Source: Polyangia bacterium (GTDB lineage: Bacteria > Myxococcota_A > Polyangia > Polyangiales > Polyangiaceae). Taken from it: a stretch of 37,021 nt of DNA. The notes below the pieces were generated by a model. The model was not told the origin of the DNA, did not search any database, and was given only the letters and a program-made list of their open reading frames with translations. The stretch covers positions 1-37,021 of the forward strand of contig JAUHZF010000045.1 in assembly GCA_030426145.1 (NCBI GenBank). Direction: 5' to 3'. Positions 7,260-14,629 of the stretch are shown here, piece by piece; positions within the stretch are counted from its first letter, which is position 1, and every line of letters begins with the position of its first letter. Both the position numbers and the translations under genes were made by a program.

Positions 7260-8285
7260 TCAGCTCTCCTCCACGGCACGTAGGCTGGCAGTGAAACGCT
7301 GTTGTGAACGCACGATGGTCTGTACGACTGTCGCAGCACGCGAGGTCAGGTCTCCAACCTCATCTGGGGAACGCCATAGCTCTGCGAGCTTGCGCAGCCA
7401 CGCCGTTTCGTCCTGCAGGTCGGGGTACATCTTCGCTACGAAGGCCTTCAGGACATCCCGGCGCCAGCCCAACGGCGCGACAACTTCGTCCACCTCGGGC
7501 TCGAAGTGGATTGCACCCACCGACGAAGTGAAGAGCTGGAGCCAGACAACCTCCGCAAGCCAGCCGTTCATCAGTTCCTGGAGCCCCGCGTTGATGCCCT
7601 TCCTGGACTTGTCGTGGAGAACCGCCCGGAGGCTCACATGCCGCTCGTTGAGCCAGAGGATCGGCATCTCGTCGCTGATCTCGAGGAAGTACAAATCGTT
7701 GTGATGACGTTTCTTCCATTCGTTTGTGGATGATCGAAAGTCTTCCCACATCACCCTCACAGTACCTCGAATCGGCCGATCGACATCGTCGAGGAATAGC
7801 CGCACCGGGCGACCCTCGGCTACGATCGCGAACACGTGGGATGCGAGTTCCTCTGGAGCGCTAGGGAGGGTGCTCGTTCGGATCAGACGCGGCTGCAACT
7901 CCACCCGCGAGCGCAGGTCACGTCGTGCAAGCAAGAGGTCACCTTTCCAGACGCCGCCTGCACTAGGCGTAAGCTTGACGGCATGCCGGTACTTGGTAGT
8001 GGGACATCGCACCGACACGACCAGCGCCGTCTCTCGTTCAAGGGCACTACCCTTCGGAAGCAGCCTACCAAGCTCTTCCTCCGAAAGGTGAGCTTCGAGC
8101 TCGACGTGCAGCGACTTCCACTCTCGATCCGCCCGCAAGTCAAACGACTCGGCGTCGTCACCTCCAGTTGCCGCCCTGCCCCACGAGAACATATGGCTCT
8201 CGTCGGACGGGTCGTAGGGGTCGGCCAGGCGAAGGTGCAGCCCGGAGCTGAAGTTGTAGGGATAGAGCCGCTGTGTCTGTGGCAT
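7260..8285 (-). CDS. Unknown protein, second gene of the GHKL operon
   Basis: This is a 341-residue soluble protein with no signal peptide or membrane segment, starting at ATG 8285 only 3 nt after the GHKL gene stop and ending 1 nt before the next start. I do not recognise a family. The N-terminal part is beta-rich (GLHLRLADPYDPSDESHMFS). The middle includes PVRLFLDDVDRPIRGTVRVM and HNDLYFLEISDEMPILWLNE, and the C-terminal third is helical (ELMNGWLAEVVWLQLFTSS; RRDVLKAFVAKMYPDLQDET). Gene spacing shows that it is co-translated with the ATPase and the DUF6339-like protein. The trio resembles in style the multi-gene MutL-like ATPase defence systems, but there is no Z1 or AIPR gene here. A structural partner or effector subunit is plausible. 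Confidence 0.65.
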   Translation of the reverse strand: MPQTQRLYPYNFSSGLHLRLADPYDPSDESHMFSWGRAATGGDDAESFDLRADREWKSLHVELEAHLSEEELGRLLPKGSALERETALVVSVRCPTTKYRHAVKLTPSAGGVWKGDLLLARRDLRSRVELQPRLIRTSTLPSAPEELASHVFAIVAEGRPVRLFLDDVDRPIRGTVRVMWEDFRSSTNEWKKRHHNDLYFLEISDEMPILWLNERHVSLRAVLHDKSRKGINAGLQELMNGWLAEVVWLQLFTSSVGAIHFEPEVDEVVAPLGWRRDVLKAFVAKMYPDLQDETAWLRKLAELWRSPDEVGDLTSRAATVVQTIVRSQQRFTASLRAVEES

Positions 8286-8288
8286 GGG

Positions 8289-10403
8289 CTACTCCGTGGC
8301 GTATCGGACGTGAAGGACGATTCGGGCTCGGCATTGATGGAGGTCCAGGCCTTCGGTGGTTGCCGTGCTGGCTTCAAAGGAAACGGAAGACGTGTTGGCC
8401 TCGATAGAAATGGCCTCGTTGCTTGCAGTGGCGCCACCTCTCGAGGTCGACACGACGTTGAGTTTACTCCAGGGTAGCTTGATCGCCCCGCCCGACTCTG
8501 GATCAACAGAGAGCACCGGCGTCGCGACGAGAGCCTTTCTGCGGTCGTTCACCTTGATCTTCCCGTTGATCTTCCAGTGACCATCTTTAAACCTCGCCTG
8601 CACTGATCGCAGAGTGGCGGTCGGCGCAGCAGGCTCCGGAGGGGCCGACAACTGCAATAGACGCCTCAGGGCGTCCGGACCGTCTTCCTCGGCTTTCTCC
8701 TTCGGCCGAATCAACTTCCGAAGCTCCTCCGTGATAGCGCCCCAGAACTCGTGAATGCGCGCGCCAGCGCCGCGTTGATACTTTTCGCGCAGGTCGTCGT
8801 TGAACTCCCACCTGTCGTGTGCTGGTGGTTCGGAAATCCGCAGGAACTGCTCCGCCCATAGGTTCTCTGCACTCGCGGCGGCCGCCTCCCCCGCTAGAAG
8901 CACTGCATGGAACGGCCGTGCGCCCACGAGGATGCTCGAGCGGGACCAGTACCGCACCACCATCCCCCGCCCGCGCACCAAAGCGACGGAGTTGAGACCC
9001 TGGTTCTTCGTGGCCTCGTCTCCCGCGACCAAGCGCACGAGCAAGTGGCACGGGGAATCAATTTCCGTGTGCTGCTGCAGGTCCTCCGCTGAGCTTCTCG
9101 TCCCGGGGATCCGTATTGAGACCGTAGCCCGAGCCGTTTCACCACCTTCCGGCGATTCACAAATCTCGTCCGCCAGATGTGTCCGATATGCGTCTACGAG
9201 CTCCGGGACGTGCTGCTCGGGGTCCACCACCTCGGAGGTGGCCTTCCCATCTACGATATGCTCGACGCTGACGATAAGGGCACCACTGACGATGGCCGGC
9301 CAGAAGTTTTGTGCAGCCGCCTCCTTTATCTCTCTAACGAGGTTCTTCGGGTCCGACGTTGCGTCTGCCTTTGGATCACGGAAGCCAACCACAAGGATGC
9401 TCGTACCTGAGGCATTTCCTGTACTCACGCCGGGCGGGGTCGACGTGCGGTTTAGGAATACAGGCGCGAGCTTGTCTGGTGTCATCCACATCGAGTTCGC
9501 ACTGCTATCAGACAACCAGCCTGGACCAGCGAACTCGACATCGCCAAGCTGATGCCAGGTCAGTTCGGCTTTGCCGACGAATCGGAACCCCCTGTCGGTT
9601 GCCCGGCGCTTGCCATGCGCAATGTCGGAGGCGAAGAGCACGGTCGAGAGTTCCGAGCAGCGCCACAGCGTTGCCTTGCCAAGGCCAAACGACCCCCCTG
9701 CGGAAGCGCTTTGCTTGGATGAGTCTAGGTTGTTGCGGACAAGGGCTGCGAAGGGGCTCGGATCACCACCGGACTTCTCCCCCCCGTAAAGCCCAGTCGT
9801 TCCGTAGTCCTCGATCCGCAGCAGCATTAGCTTATCGCTGGCGTGCACGTCCTCCAGCCCGGCCTGCAGTCTGGTTCCAACCTTCGATTGCGTCTTGGCC
9901 GCGGAGGCGATGTGTGCCGTGAGCTCATCGAACTGAAGCGCCTCAACGAAAGCGTCGTACTCCTCCGTTCCTTTCTTCAGCTCAATGAGCGAGTAGCGAA
10001 GGTGAACCGCCCCCTCTCCGAGGGCTTGGTCACGTGCGTTCTGTGCGGTCTCACGAACGAAAGTTCCGATGTCGGGTGGCGTAGCGAAGATGTTCGAGTT
10101 GCCATAGTCTCTGCCACCGTCCTCCGGTGCGGGCCGAAACGTCCAGTCGGCCCCGTCGAGGTCGTCGGGTCCGATCCGGGACGGGTCCGTTTCCGTGCTT
10201 GGGTTCTCTCCCATCAGCCACCCCTCATCCACGCCGAGCACCTCGGCGATTCGCTTGATCTGATGGTCTGGTACCGGTCGCCTTCCGGTCAGCCAGTGAG
10301 ACACCAATCCTCCTGAAACTCCCACGGCTTCAGCCAGCTCAGCCCGAGTCATTCCACTCTCGGCAACCGCCTGCTTCAACTTTGCGCGCCGCTCCATGCT
10401 CAC
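8289..10403 (-). CDS. GHKL ATPase with N-terminal XRE helix-turn-helix
   Basis: This is a 704-residue fusion. Residues 5-65 form an XRE/Cro-type helix-turn-helix (MTRAELAEAVGVSGGLVSHW, then RRPVPDHQIKRIAEVLGVD). After a linker, a GHKL ATP-binding fold follows, as in MutL, Hsp90 and gyrase B. The N box is in TFVRETAQNARDQAL (about 111-125), the G1 box is IEDYGTTGL (about 200), and the G2 region is GGSFGLGKATLW (about 238). The rest is probably a transducer and MutL-like C-terminal region. Start: GTG 10403, or ATG 10397 two codons later; neither has a strong ribosome binding site. It leads the three-gene operon facing the methyltransferase-Vsr-nuclease operon. The DNA-binding domain probably autoregulates the operon. 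A defence role is inferred from context. Confidence 0.8.
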   Translation of the reverse strand: MSMERRAKLKQAVAESGMTRAELAEAVGVSGGLVSHWLTGRRPVPDHQIKRIAEVLGVDEGWLMGENPSTETDPSRIGPDDLDGADWTFRPAPEDGGRDYGNSNIFATPPDIGTFVRETAQNARDQALGEGAVHLRYSLIELKKGTEEYDAFVEALQFDELTAHIASAAKTQSKVGTRLQAGLEDVHASDKLMLLRIEDYGTTGLYGGEKSGGDPSPFAALVRNNLDSSKQSASAGGSFGLGKATLWRCSELSTVLFASDIAHGKRRATDRGFRFVGKAELTWHQLGDVEFAGPGWLSDSSANSMWMTPDKLAPVFLNRTSTPPGVSTGNASGTSILVVGFRDPKADATSDPKNLVREIKEAAAQNFWPAIVSGALIVSVEHIVDGKATSEVVDPEQHVPELVDAYRTHLADEICESPEGGETARATVSIRIPGTRSSAEDLQQHTEIDSPCHLLVRLVAGDEATKNQGLNSVALVRGRGMVVRYWSRSSILVGARPFHAVLLAGEAAAASAENLWAEQFLRISEPPAHDRWEFNDDLREKYQRGAGARIHEFWGAITEELRKLIRPKEKAEEDGPDALRRLLQLSAPPEPAAPTATLRSVQARFKDGHWKINGKIKVNDRRKALVATPVLSVDPESGGAIKLPWSKLNVVSTSRGGATASNEAISIEANTSSVSFEASTATTEGLDLHQCRARIVLHVRYATE

Positions 10404-10412
10404 TCATGCGAG

Positions 10413-10469
10413 TTTATACGTGGCGGTATAGGGCGCAAGGGGTTTCTCGTTTGGGTCTATACGGGGCGC
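10413..10469 (-). promoter_or_regulatory. Promoter and putative operator of the GHKL operon
   Basis: On the minus strand TATAAA (10418-10413) is a good -10 box, 9-15 nt from the two candidate starts. It overlaps an inverted repeat TATAC-N6-GTATA (10415-10430). A further copy of the half site, CGTATAGACC, lies about 30 bp upstream (tatac at 10458-10462), and both upstream half sites adjoin GCGCCC. This is the kind of repeated operator expected for the XRE domain encoded by the first gene. Regulation is inference. Confidence 0.5.
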
Positions 10470-10660
10470 TCTGGCACTATCCGAGGATGCGTGATTTCGA
10501 AGCGTTGCTTCGTGCTCGGCATGACCCTGAACTCGGCTGCCCGCGTGCCGTGGGACCAAGTTGAGCTGCTCGCGTACGATGTGAAACCGAGCGACTCAGC
10601 AGCGGTGTGTGTGGACTGTTCGGGGATCCTGGTGGACCTGCGCGCATCATCAGAGCCGAG

Positions 10661-11072
10661 CTAGTCTTGCAGAGCGACCCCGAGAGCCTCCCGGAGTACT
10701 TCGGCTGCGCGGGCTCGAACCGCTTGGGTGCGCGCCACAGGGGCACGTCGGGTGGCAACCGCAGGTACATGGCGCGGGCGACGGAGAGCGTACGCGTGGC
10801 GTTCGATGCCCACGCCACGGCGAGGTGCTCGAGTCCAGTGCGCTACGTGGCCTGTGGCCGCGAGGTGGTCGGGCTTGTTGCGGTTGCATCGCTCGTGGGC
10901 GGCCACGAGGTTCTCGATGGCGTTGTTGGGATAGCGAGCCCAAGGGATGAAGTGATCGATCTGCGAGCGCCAGCAGCACGGCGTACCTGTAGGTGGCCGT
11001 GAAGCTCCCATCGTCGAGCAGCGTCAGCACCTTCTCGGCGAAGGAGATCGCCGCCCGATCCGACGACGTCAC
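10661..11072 (-). pseudogene. HNH endonuclease gene, broken by deletion and frameshifts
   Basis: Three reading frames in succession make up one gene. From GTG 11072, overlapping the HIT stop by 4 nt, SFAEKVLTLLDDGSFTATYR and YAVLLAL are readable to about 10985. In another frame IDHFIPWARYPNNAIENLVA, AHERCNRNKPDHLAA (about 10976-10832) is an HNH core with DH, N and CNxxK. In the third frame SVARAMYLRLPPDVPLW and RFEPAQP follow (about 10800-10690). The link between the first and second pieces is far too short for this family as I remember it, so an internal deletion is likely, plus a frameshift near 10825. No active nuclease can be made. It sits between the two defence operons. Confidence 0.65.
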
Positions 11073-11448
11073 GTCTTCTCGCAGTAGGCCGCCTCGTTGG
11101 GCACGACCCACCGAACGCCGCCCGCGGATCCGGCACGTCGCCCGCGTACCGTGGGATCACGTGAAGGTGCAGGTGCGGCACTGTCTGGCCGGCTGCCGCT
11201 CCGGAGTTCATCCCAATGTTGTCCCCGTCGGGACGGTGGTCGCGCTCGATGAGCTGCCGAGCGTTGGAGATGGCCTCGAGGATGGCGGCCTGCTCCTCGC
11301 CGCTCGCCTCGAACCAAGTGGCGACGTGGCGGTTGGGGATGATCAGCATGTGCCCGGGGCTCACCGGATAGGCGTCGCGCAGGACCGTGATTAGCTCCGT
11401 GTGGTGCTCGGCGCGAGAAGGGTCCAGCGAGCAGAAGGGGCAGGGCAT
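11069..11448 (-). pseudogene. HIT-family hydrolase gene with a single-base frameshift
   Basis: From ATG 11448 the product begins CPFCSLDPSRAEHHTELITV and carries PVSPGHMLIIPNRHV and the histidine triad HLHLHVIPRY, as in HIT nucleotide hydrolases/transferases. At DPR (about 11120) the frame is lost. Reading one base over restores GGVRWVVPNEAAYCEKT and a stop at 11069, which is the normal end of this HIT subgroup, so one G appears to be missing. Read without correction, the frame runs into non-protein-like sequence. The catalytic part is intact, so a protein with an altered tail might still fold; alternatively this is a sequencing error. It is coupled to the ruined HNH gene. Confidence 0.7.
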
Positions 11449-11459
11449 GCGAGGGAGAA

Positions 11460-11490
11460 GATAGCGTGACTCGGTTGCAAACCGGCTATC
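11460..11490 (+). promoter_or_regulatory. Nested inverted repeats upstream of the methyltransferase operon
   Basis: CGGTT-GCA-AACCG (11472-11484) is a perfect 5-bp inverted repeat, nested within GATAG (11460-11464) and CTATC (11486-11490). It lies between the divergent HIT start and the methyltransferase gene, where its promoter should be. No clear -35/-10 pair is visible. An operator is plausible; no controller protein is encoded in this operon. Confidence 0.3.
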
Positions 11491-11600
11491 ACCTCGTAGG
11501 CTGAACGTGTGATCATGTATGTGGAAAACCTGTGGTGAACATCCGTCCCCAACGGCTCTGGAAAAGTGTTAGTTTACGGCCTGGTGAAGAGGGTGGCCCA

Positions 11601-12845
11601 GTGAAGAACGACGCGAGAACCGAACAGCCCTGGCTGCCCCTTTGGGGGCAGGAATCGGCTGCGACTGATGCTTGTTCGGACCCCGCGACGAAGCCGCGCA
11701 AGCTGGCGACCGCGGGTCTCTTCGCCGGTATTGGCGGGATTGAGCTTGGCCTAAGTCGCGCCGGGCACCCCACCAAGCTCCTCTGTGAGATTGACACGCC
11801 CGCACGTGCAGTGCTCCAGCGGCGGTTTGCCGATGTGGAGGTGCACGACGACGTGTGCACACTGAAGCGAATCCCGCGCGGTACGCAGTTGCTCGCCGGG
11901 GGATTCCCGTGTCAGGACCTTAGCCAGGCGGGCAAGACGCGCGGCATCGAGGGCTCTAAGTCGGGCCTCGTGGGCGAGGTGTTCCGCCTCGTCAGGAAGC
12001 AGGAAGTGCCGTGGCTCCTCTTGGAGAACGTGCCCTTCATGCTGCAGCTCGCCAAGGGCCAGGCACTCGAGGTCATCGTGGCCACGCTGGAGAGCCTTGG
12101 CTACCAATGGGCCTATCGCGTTGTCGATACCCGGTCGTTCGGACTGCCGCAGCGTCGGCGTCGTGTGTACATGGTTGCATCGCTCGAAGGTGACCCGCGC
12201 GATGTACTTTTTGCTGACGAGGCTGGCGAGCCTGATGAGTCGCAGGCGACGGATGTGGCGTGTGGCTTCTACTGGACAGAGGGCGTTCGAGGGCTGGGAT
12301 GGGCGCGAGACGCGGTCCCTACGCTCAAAGGGGGTTCCACCGTCGGTGTTCCCAGTCCCCCGGCTATCTGGCTCCCGACGGGTGAAGTAGTTACTCCCGA
12401 CATTCGCGATGCAGAGCGTCTCCAAGGCTTTCGAGCCAACTGGACTAAACCAGCCGAGGAAGTCGCGCGCCCCGGGATGCGCTGGAAGCTCGTTGGAAAT
12501 GCCGTCAGCGTTCCCGCCGCAAAGTGGCTGGGGACACGCCTCGCCCAACCTGGACAAGCGAACCTCGTGGACGTACGTCCGCTCCCCGACAAGGGCCGGT
12601 GGCCGACGGCCGCATGGAATGTTGGAGACGGCCGCTTCACGCATTCCGCATCCGAGTGGCCCAAGCGCTACAAGCCAAAGGCCCTTCAGGCCTTCCTCAA
12701 GCAGGAGCCCAAGCCTCTTTCGGAGAGAGCAACCGCTGGGTTCCTGAACCGCACGAAGAAGGGCAACTTGAGGTTCCCACCGGGCTTTCTCGCGGCCGTT
12801 GAGCGGCATCTCGATAAGATGCGCGAGGCATCGAGTTCCGGGTGA
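11601..12845 (+). CDS. dcm: DNA (cytosine-5-)-methyltransferase
   Basis: This 414-residue enzyme transfers a methyl group from S-adenosylmethionine to C5 of cytosine in a specific DNA sequence. All key motifs are present: motif I TAGLFAGIGGIELGL, motif IV GGFPCQDLSQAG with the catalytic Cys, motif VI ENV in LLENVPFML, motif VIII QRRRRVYMVAS, and motifs IX-X ending in KLVGNAVSVP. The target-recognition region lies between motifs VIII and IX (about residues 205-280); the site recognised cannot be read from sequence. I chose GTG 11601, which has GAAGAGGG about 8 nt upstream; GTG 11532 would add 23 residues. It overlaps the vsr start by 4 nt and leads the methyltransferase-Vsr-nuclease operon. 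Reads as less GC-rich than the flanking chromosome, consistent with transfer. Confidence 0.93.
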   Translation: MKNDARTEQPWLPLWGQESAATDACSDPATKPRKLATAGLFAGIGGIELGLSRAGHPTKLLCEIDTPARAVLQRRFADVEVHDDVCTLKRIPRGTQLLAGGFPCQDLSQAGKTRGIEGSKSGLVGEVFRLVRKQEVPWLLLENVPFMLQLAKGQALEVIVATLESLGYQWAYRVVDTRSFGLPQRRRRVYMVASLEGDPRDVLFADEAGEPDESQATDVACGFYWTEGVRGLGWARDAVPTLKGGSTVGVPSPPAIWLPTGEVVTPDIRDAERLQGFRANWTKPAEEVARPGMRWKLVGNAVSVPAAKWLGTRLAQPGQANLVDVRPLPDKGRWPTAAWNVGDGRFTHSASEWPKRYKPKALQAFLKQEPKPLSERATAGFLNRTKKGNLRFPPGFLAAVERHLDKMREASSSG

Positions 12846-13288
12846 CGTTTCGCAAGCTGACCAAGAAGGTGGACGGCCACTTATTGGTATTCGACGCTCG
12901 AACCTCGGAGCGAATGGCGGGAATTCGCCAGAAGGATACTTCCGCCGAACTGGTTGTGAGGCAGGTGCTTCACGAGCTTGGGCATCGCTATCGGGTACGA
13001 AACCGTGATCTTCCTGGCTCTCCAGACATTGCCAATCGCAGTAGGCGTTGGGCCATCTTCGTCCACGGATGCTACTGGCATCGTCACCCGGGATGCCACC
13101 GCGCGACGACCCCCAAGCGAAACCGGGAATTTTGGCAAGAGAAGTTCGCCGCGAACACCGCACGAGATGCTCGCGTACAATTCGAACTGGTGGCGATGGG
13201 ATTTCTCGTCTCAGTAGTATGGGAATGCGAGACTAAAGACCCCGTTTCTCTCGCGCATCGCTTGTCGCGATCTCTAGCAGACAGGTAA
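12842..13288 (+). CDS. vsr: Very short patch repair (Vsr) mismatch endonuclease
   Basis: This 148-residue nuclease nicks next to T:G mismatches that arise when 5-methylcytosine deaminates, so it protects sites methylated by the neighbouring methyltransferase. Family marks are in order: MAGIRQKDTSAELVVRQVLH, then RNRDLPGSPDI with the catalytic Asp, FVHGCYWHRHPGC with the active-site His residues and zinc-binding Cys/His, NREFWQEKF, and VVWECE near the C-terminus. Length is close to E. coli Vsr. The GTG start at 12842 overlaps the methyltransferase stop (GTGA), a clear sign of coupling, and the nuclease gene follows 3 nt after its stop. Some proteins of this family accompany restriction systems. 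Confidence 0.93.
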   Translation: MTFRKLTKKVDGHLLVFDARTSERMAGIRQKDTSAELVVRQVLHELGHRYRVRNRDLPGSPDIANRSRRWAIFVHGCYWHRHPGCHRATTPKRNREFWQEKFAANTARDARVQFELVAMGFLVSVVWECETKDPVSLAHRLSRSLADR

Positions 13289-13291
13289 GGC

Positions 13292-14071
13292 ATGGCGCAG
13301 AAGTGGAAAGACCTCGAACCTGATGAAGGCATGCTCTGGGCGCTCGACCAGGCTGGGGAACGGCCAGAGACGGGTAGCAGTCTCAAACGCAACTGGGGCA
13401 GCCGGTTTGCCGACGCGTGCGCAGTACTGGTAGCGAATGCGCTACGCGCTCAGCCGACCGTCGGTCGGCTGGAGATCCGTCCCCTGGCTGACGGCACGGG
13501 AAGAGAGTCACTCACCGGCGTGGCGGGCCACGGCATGAAGAAGGTGGATGTGATCGCATCGACCCTGGCATCCGGGCTTCAAGTTGCCGTCTCTCTGAAG
13601 GCAGAGAATTTTCCGTCGTCCGAGGGGAACTACGGAAAGAATCTCACCAACCGTCTGTACGAGCTTCAGGATGAAGTCCGGGCGATTCACGAGTACCAGC
13701 CGCGGGCGTATGTCGTCGGCATCTTCTACTTGCCCGTCCAGGCCGCATTCGACCGACAGCAAATGTCTTCTTTCGCTCGGGCGGTCGGCAAGCTCCGTGC
13801 GCGGACCGGGAGATTGGACCGCGTACTCTCCACACAACTGAACAAGCTCGATCTGTCGCTTATTGGGCTGTACCAAGCGGACGACGATGCATCCGGGATT
13901 CCGCGGGGTGTGGTGCGGTACTTCGATACTCTTTATCCACCACCCGAGCGCGGTCGACCGCAACTGGATACGACATTGAGTCTTGATGACGTAGCTGGTT
14001 GGATCGAGAAGCAGTATCGAGAAGAAGGTGGCGAGATTCTCGACTTTGCCGACCCCGAGTCCAACGACTAA
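13292..14071 (+). CDS. Probable type II restriction endonuclease, PD-(D/E)XK-like
   Basis: This 259-residue protein is the third gene of the operon, starting at ATG 13292 with AAGG just before it, 3 nt after vsr. GHGMKKVDVIASTLASGLQV then AVSLKAENF fits a PD-(D/E)XK core, with Asp in KVDV and Lys in SLK; the usual Glu is replaced by Ser, a variant known in the superfamily. Next, NYGKNLTNRLYELQDEVRAI and QPRAYVVGIFYLPVQAAFD are typical of restriction-type nucleases with a helix carrying Asn/Arg/Glu. Position after a C5 methyltransferase and vsr points to the cognate restriction enzyme. I do not recognise a characterised isoschizomer. It could instead be a nuclease subunit working with the GHKL operon opposite. 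Confidence 0.65.
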   Translation: MAQKWKDLEPDEGMLWALDQAGERPETGSSLKRNWGSRFADACAVLVANALRAQPTVGRLEIRPLADGTGRESLTGVAGHGMKKVDVIASTLASGLQVAVSLKAENFPSSEGNYGKNLTNRLYELQDEVRAIHEYQPRAYVVGIFYLPVQAAFDRQQMSSFARAVGKLRARTGRLDRVLSTQLNKLDLSLIGLYQADDDASGIPRGVVRYFDTLYPPPERGRPQLDTTLSLDDVAGWIEKQYREEGGEILDFADPESND

Positions 14072-14264
14072 GTCCACAGGAACCGGGTTGCGCCATAGCT
14101 ACGCTGCGTCCGAAAGCCGGTCGCAAGTTAATTGAGAGCAGGTGGCGCGGCGAGTAGGTACGGGGTTACGAACACCCCTGGTCCCGCCCGCTGAACCCTC
14201 GGTCAGATCGTGGCAACTGTCACGCGTCGCTGGTGAAGAGCAAGGGCGGGTCCGAGACCCACTG
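14072..14264. other. Gap after the nuclease gene; degenerate repeat core
   Basis: No gene is seen here. ACCCTCGGTCAGATC at 14195-14209 matches the core of the 35-bp repeat family (ACCCTCGGTCGGATC) at all but one position, so an old copy may lie here. This is the right border of the defence island. Confidence 0.35.
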
Positions 14265-14463
14265 CTACACCGCGCCCTGCGTAGAGCTCCCGGTGGCGGC
14301 GTCGACCTCTGCGATCGTAGTACGGCTCCCGACCTCGACGACGACCTGGTCACCGTACGGTGAGACGATCAGGGCGTAGCGACCGTCCGGGCCAAGGTGT
14401 CGCTCGGGGAGCGCGAGGTCGACGGACGCTTGGATGACGGTCCCGGTGTCGAGCTCCCAAAGT
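14265..14463 (-). pseudogene. Beta-propeller (WD40-like) gene remnant
   Basis: On the minus strand about 65 codons read LWELDTGTVIQASVDLALPE, HLGPDGRYALIVSPYGDQVV, and end with VDAATGSSTQGAV and TAG at 14265. LWxLDTG and PDGRYAL are typical of WD40 or other beta-propeller blades. A stop codon immediately precedes the first Leu and no start is available, so this is only the 3' end of a former gene. Codon use is of the local GC-rich type. Confidence 0.45.
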
Positions 14464-14629
14464 CAGGGTGTTCGGTGGACAGGGCGCACAAGGGTCACCT
14501 TGGTCCGTCGAGCCTCGAGCCTACGAGGCAACAGGTGGCCTCTTATGCGAAGTCGATATGTGGTGTGACGTAGGCTCGGGTGCCGGCCCGGTTGGTACGC
14601 AGCACAGGCGCGGTCCATCCAGACTACCG

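Noticed and set aside
10382..10564. Small plus-strand open frame over the GHKL promoter
   Set aside because: It has no ribosome binding site and overlaps the promoter and operator-like repeats; its residues are not protein-like.
11751..13163. 470-codon minus-strand open frame
   Set aside because: It is antisense to the methyltransferase and vsr genes, whose catalytic motifs are all intact; its own residues match no family.
6440..14264. Integrase-type att repeats or a tRNA at the borders of the defence island
   Set aside because: I compared both borders by eye and found no shared direct repeat, tRNA or integrase gene; the borders show pseudogene debris instead.
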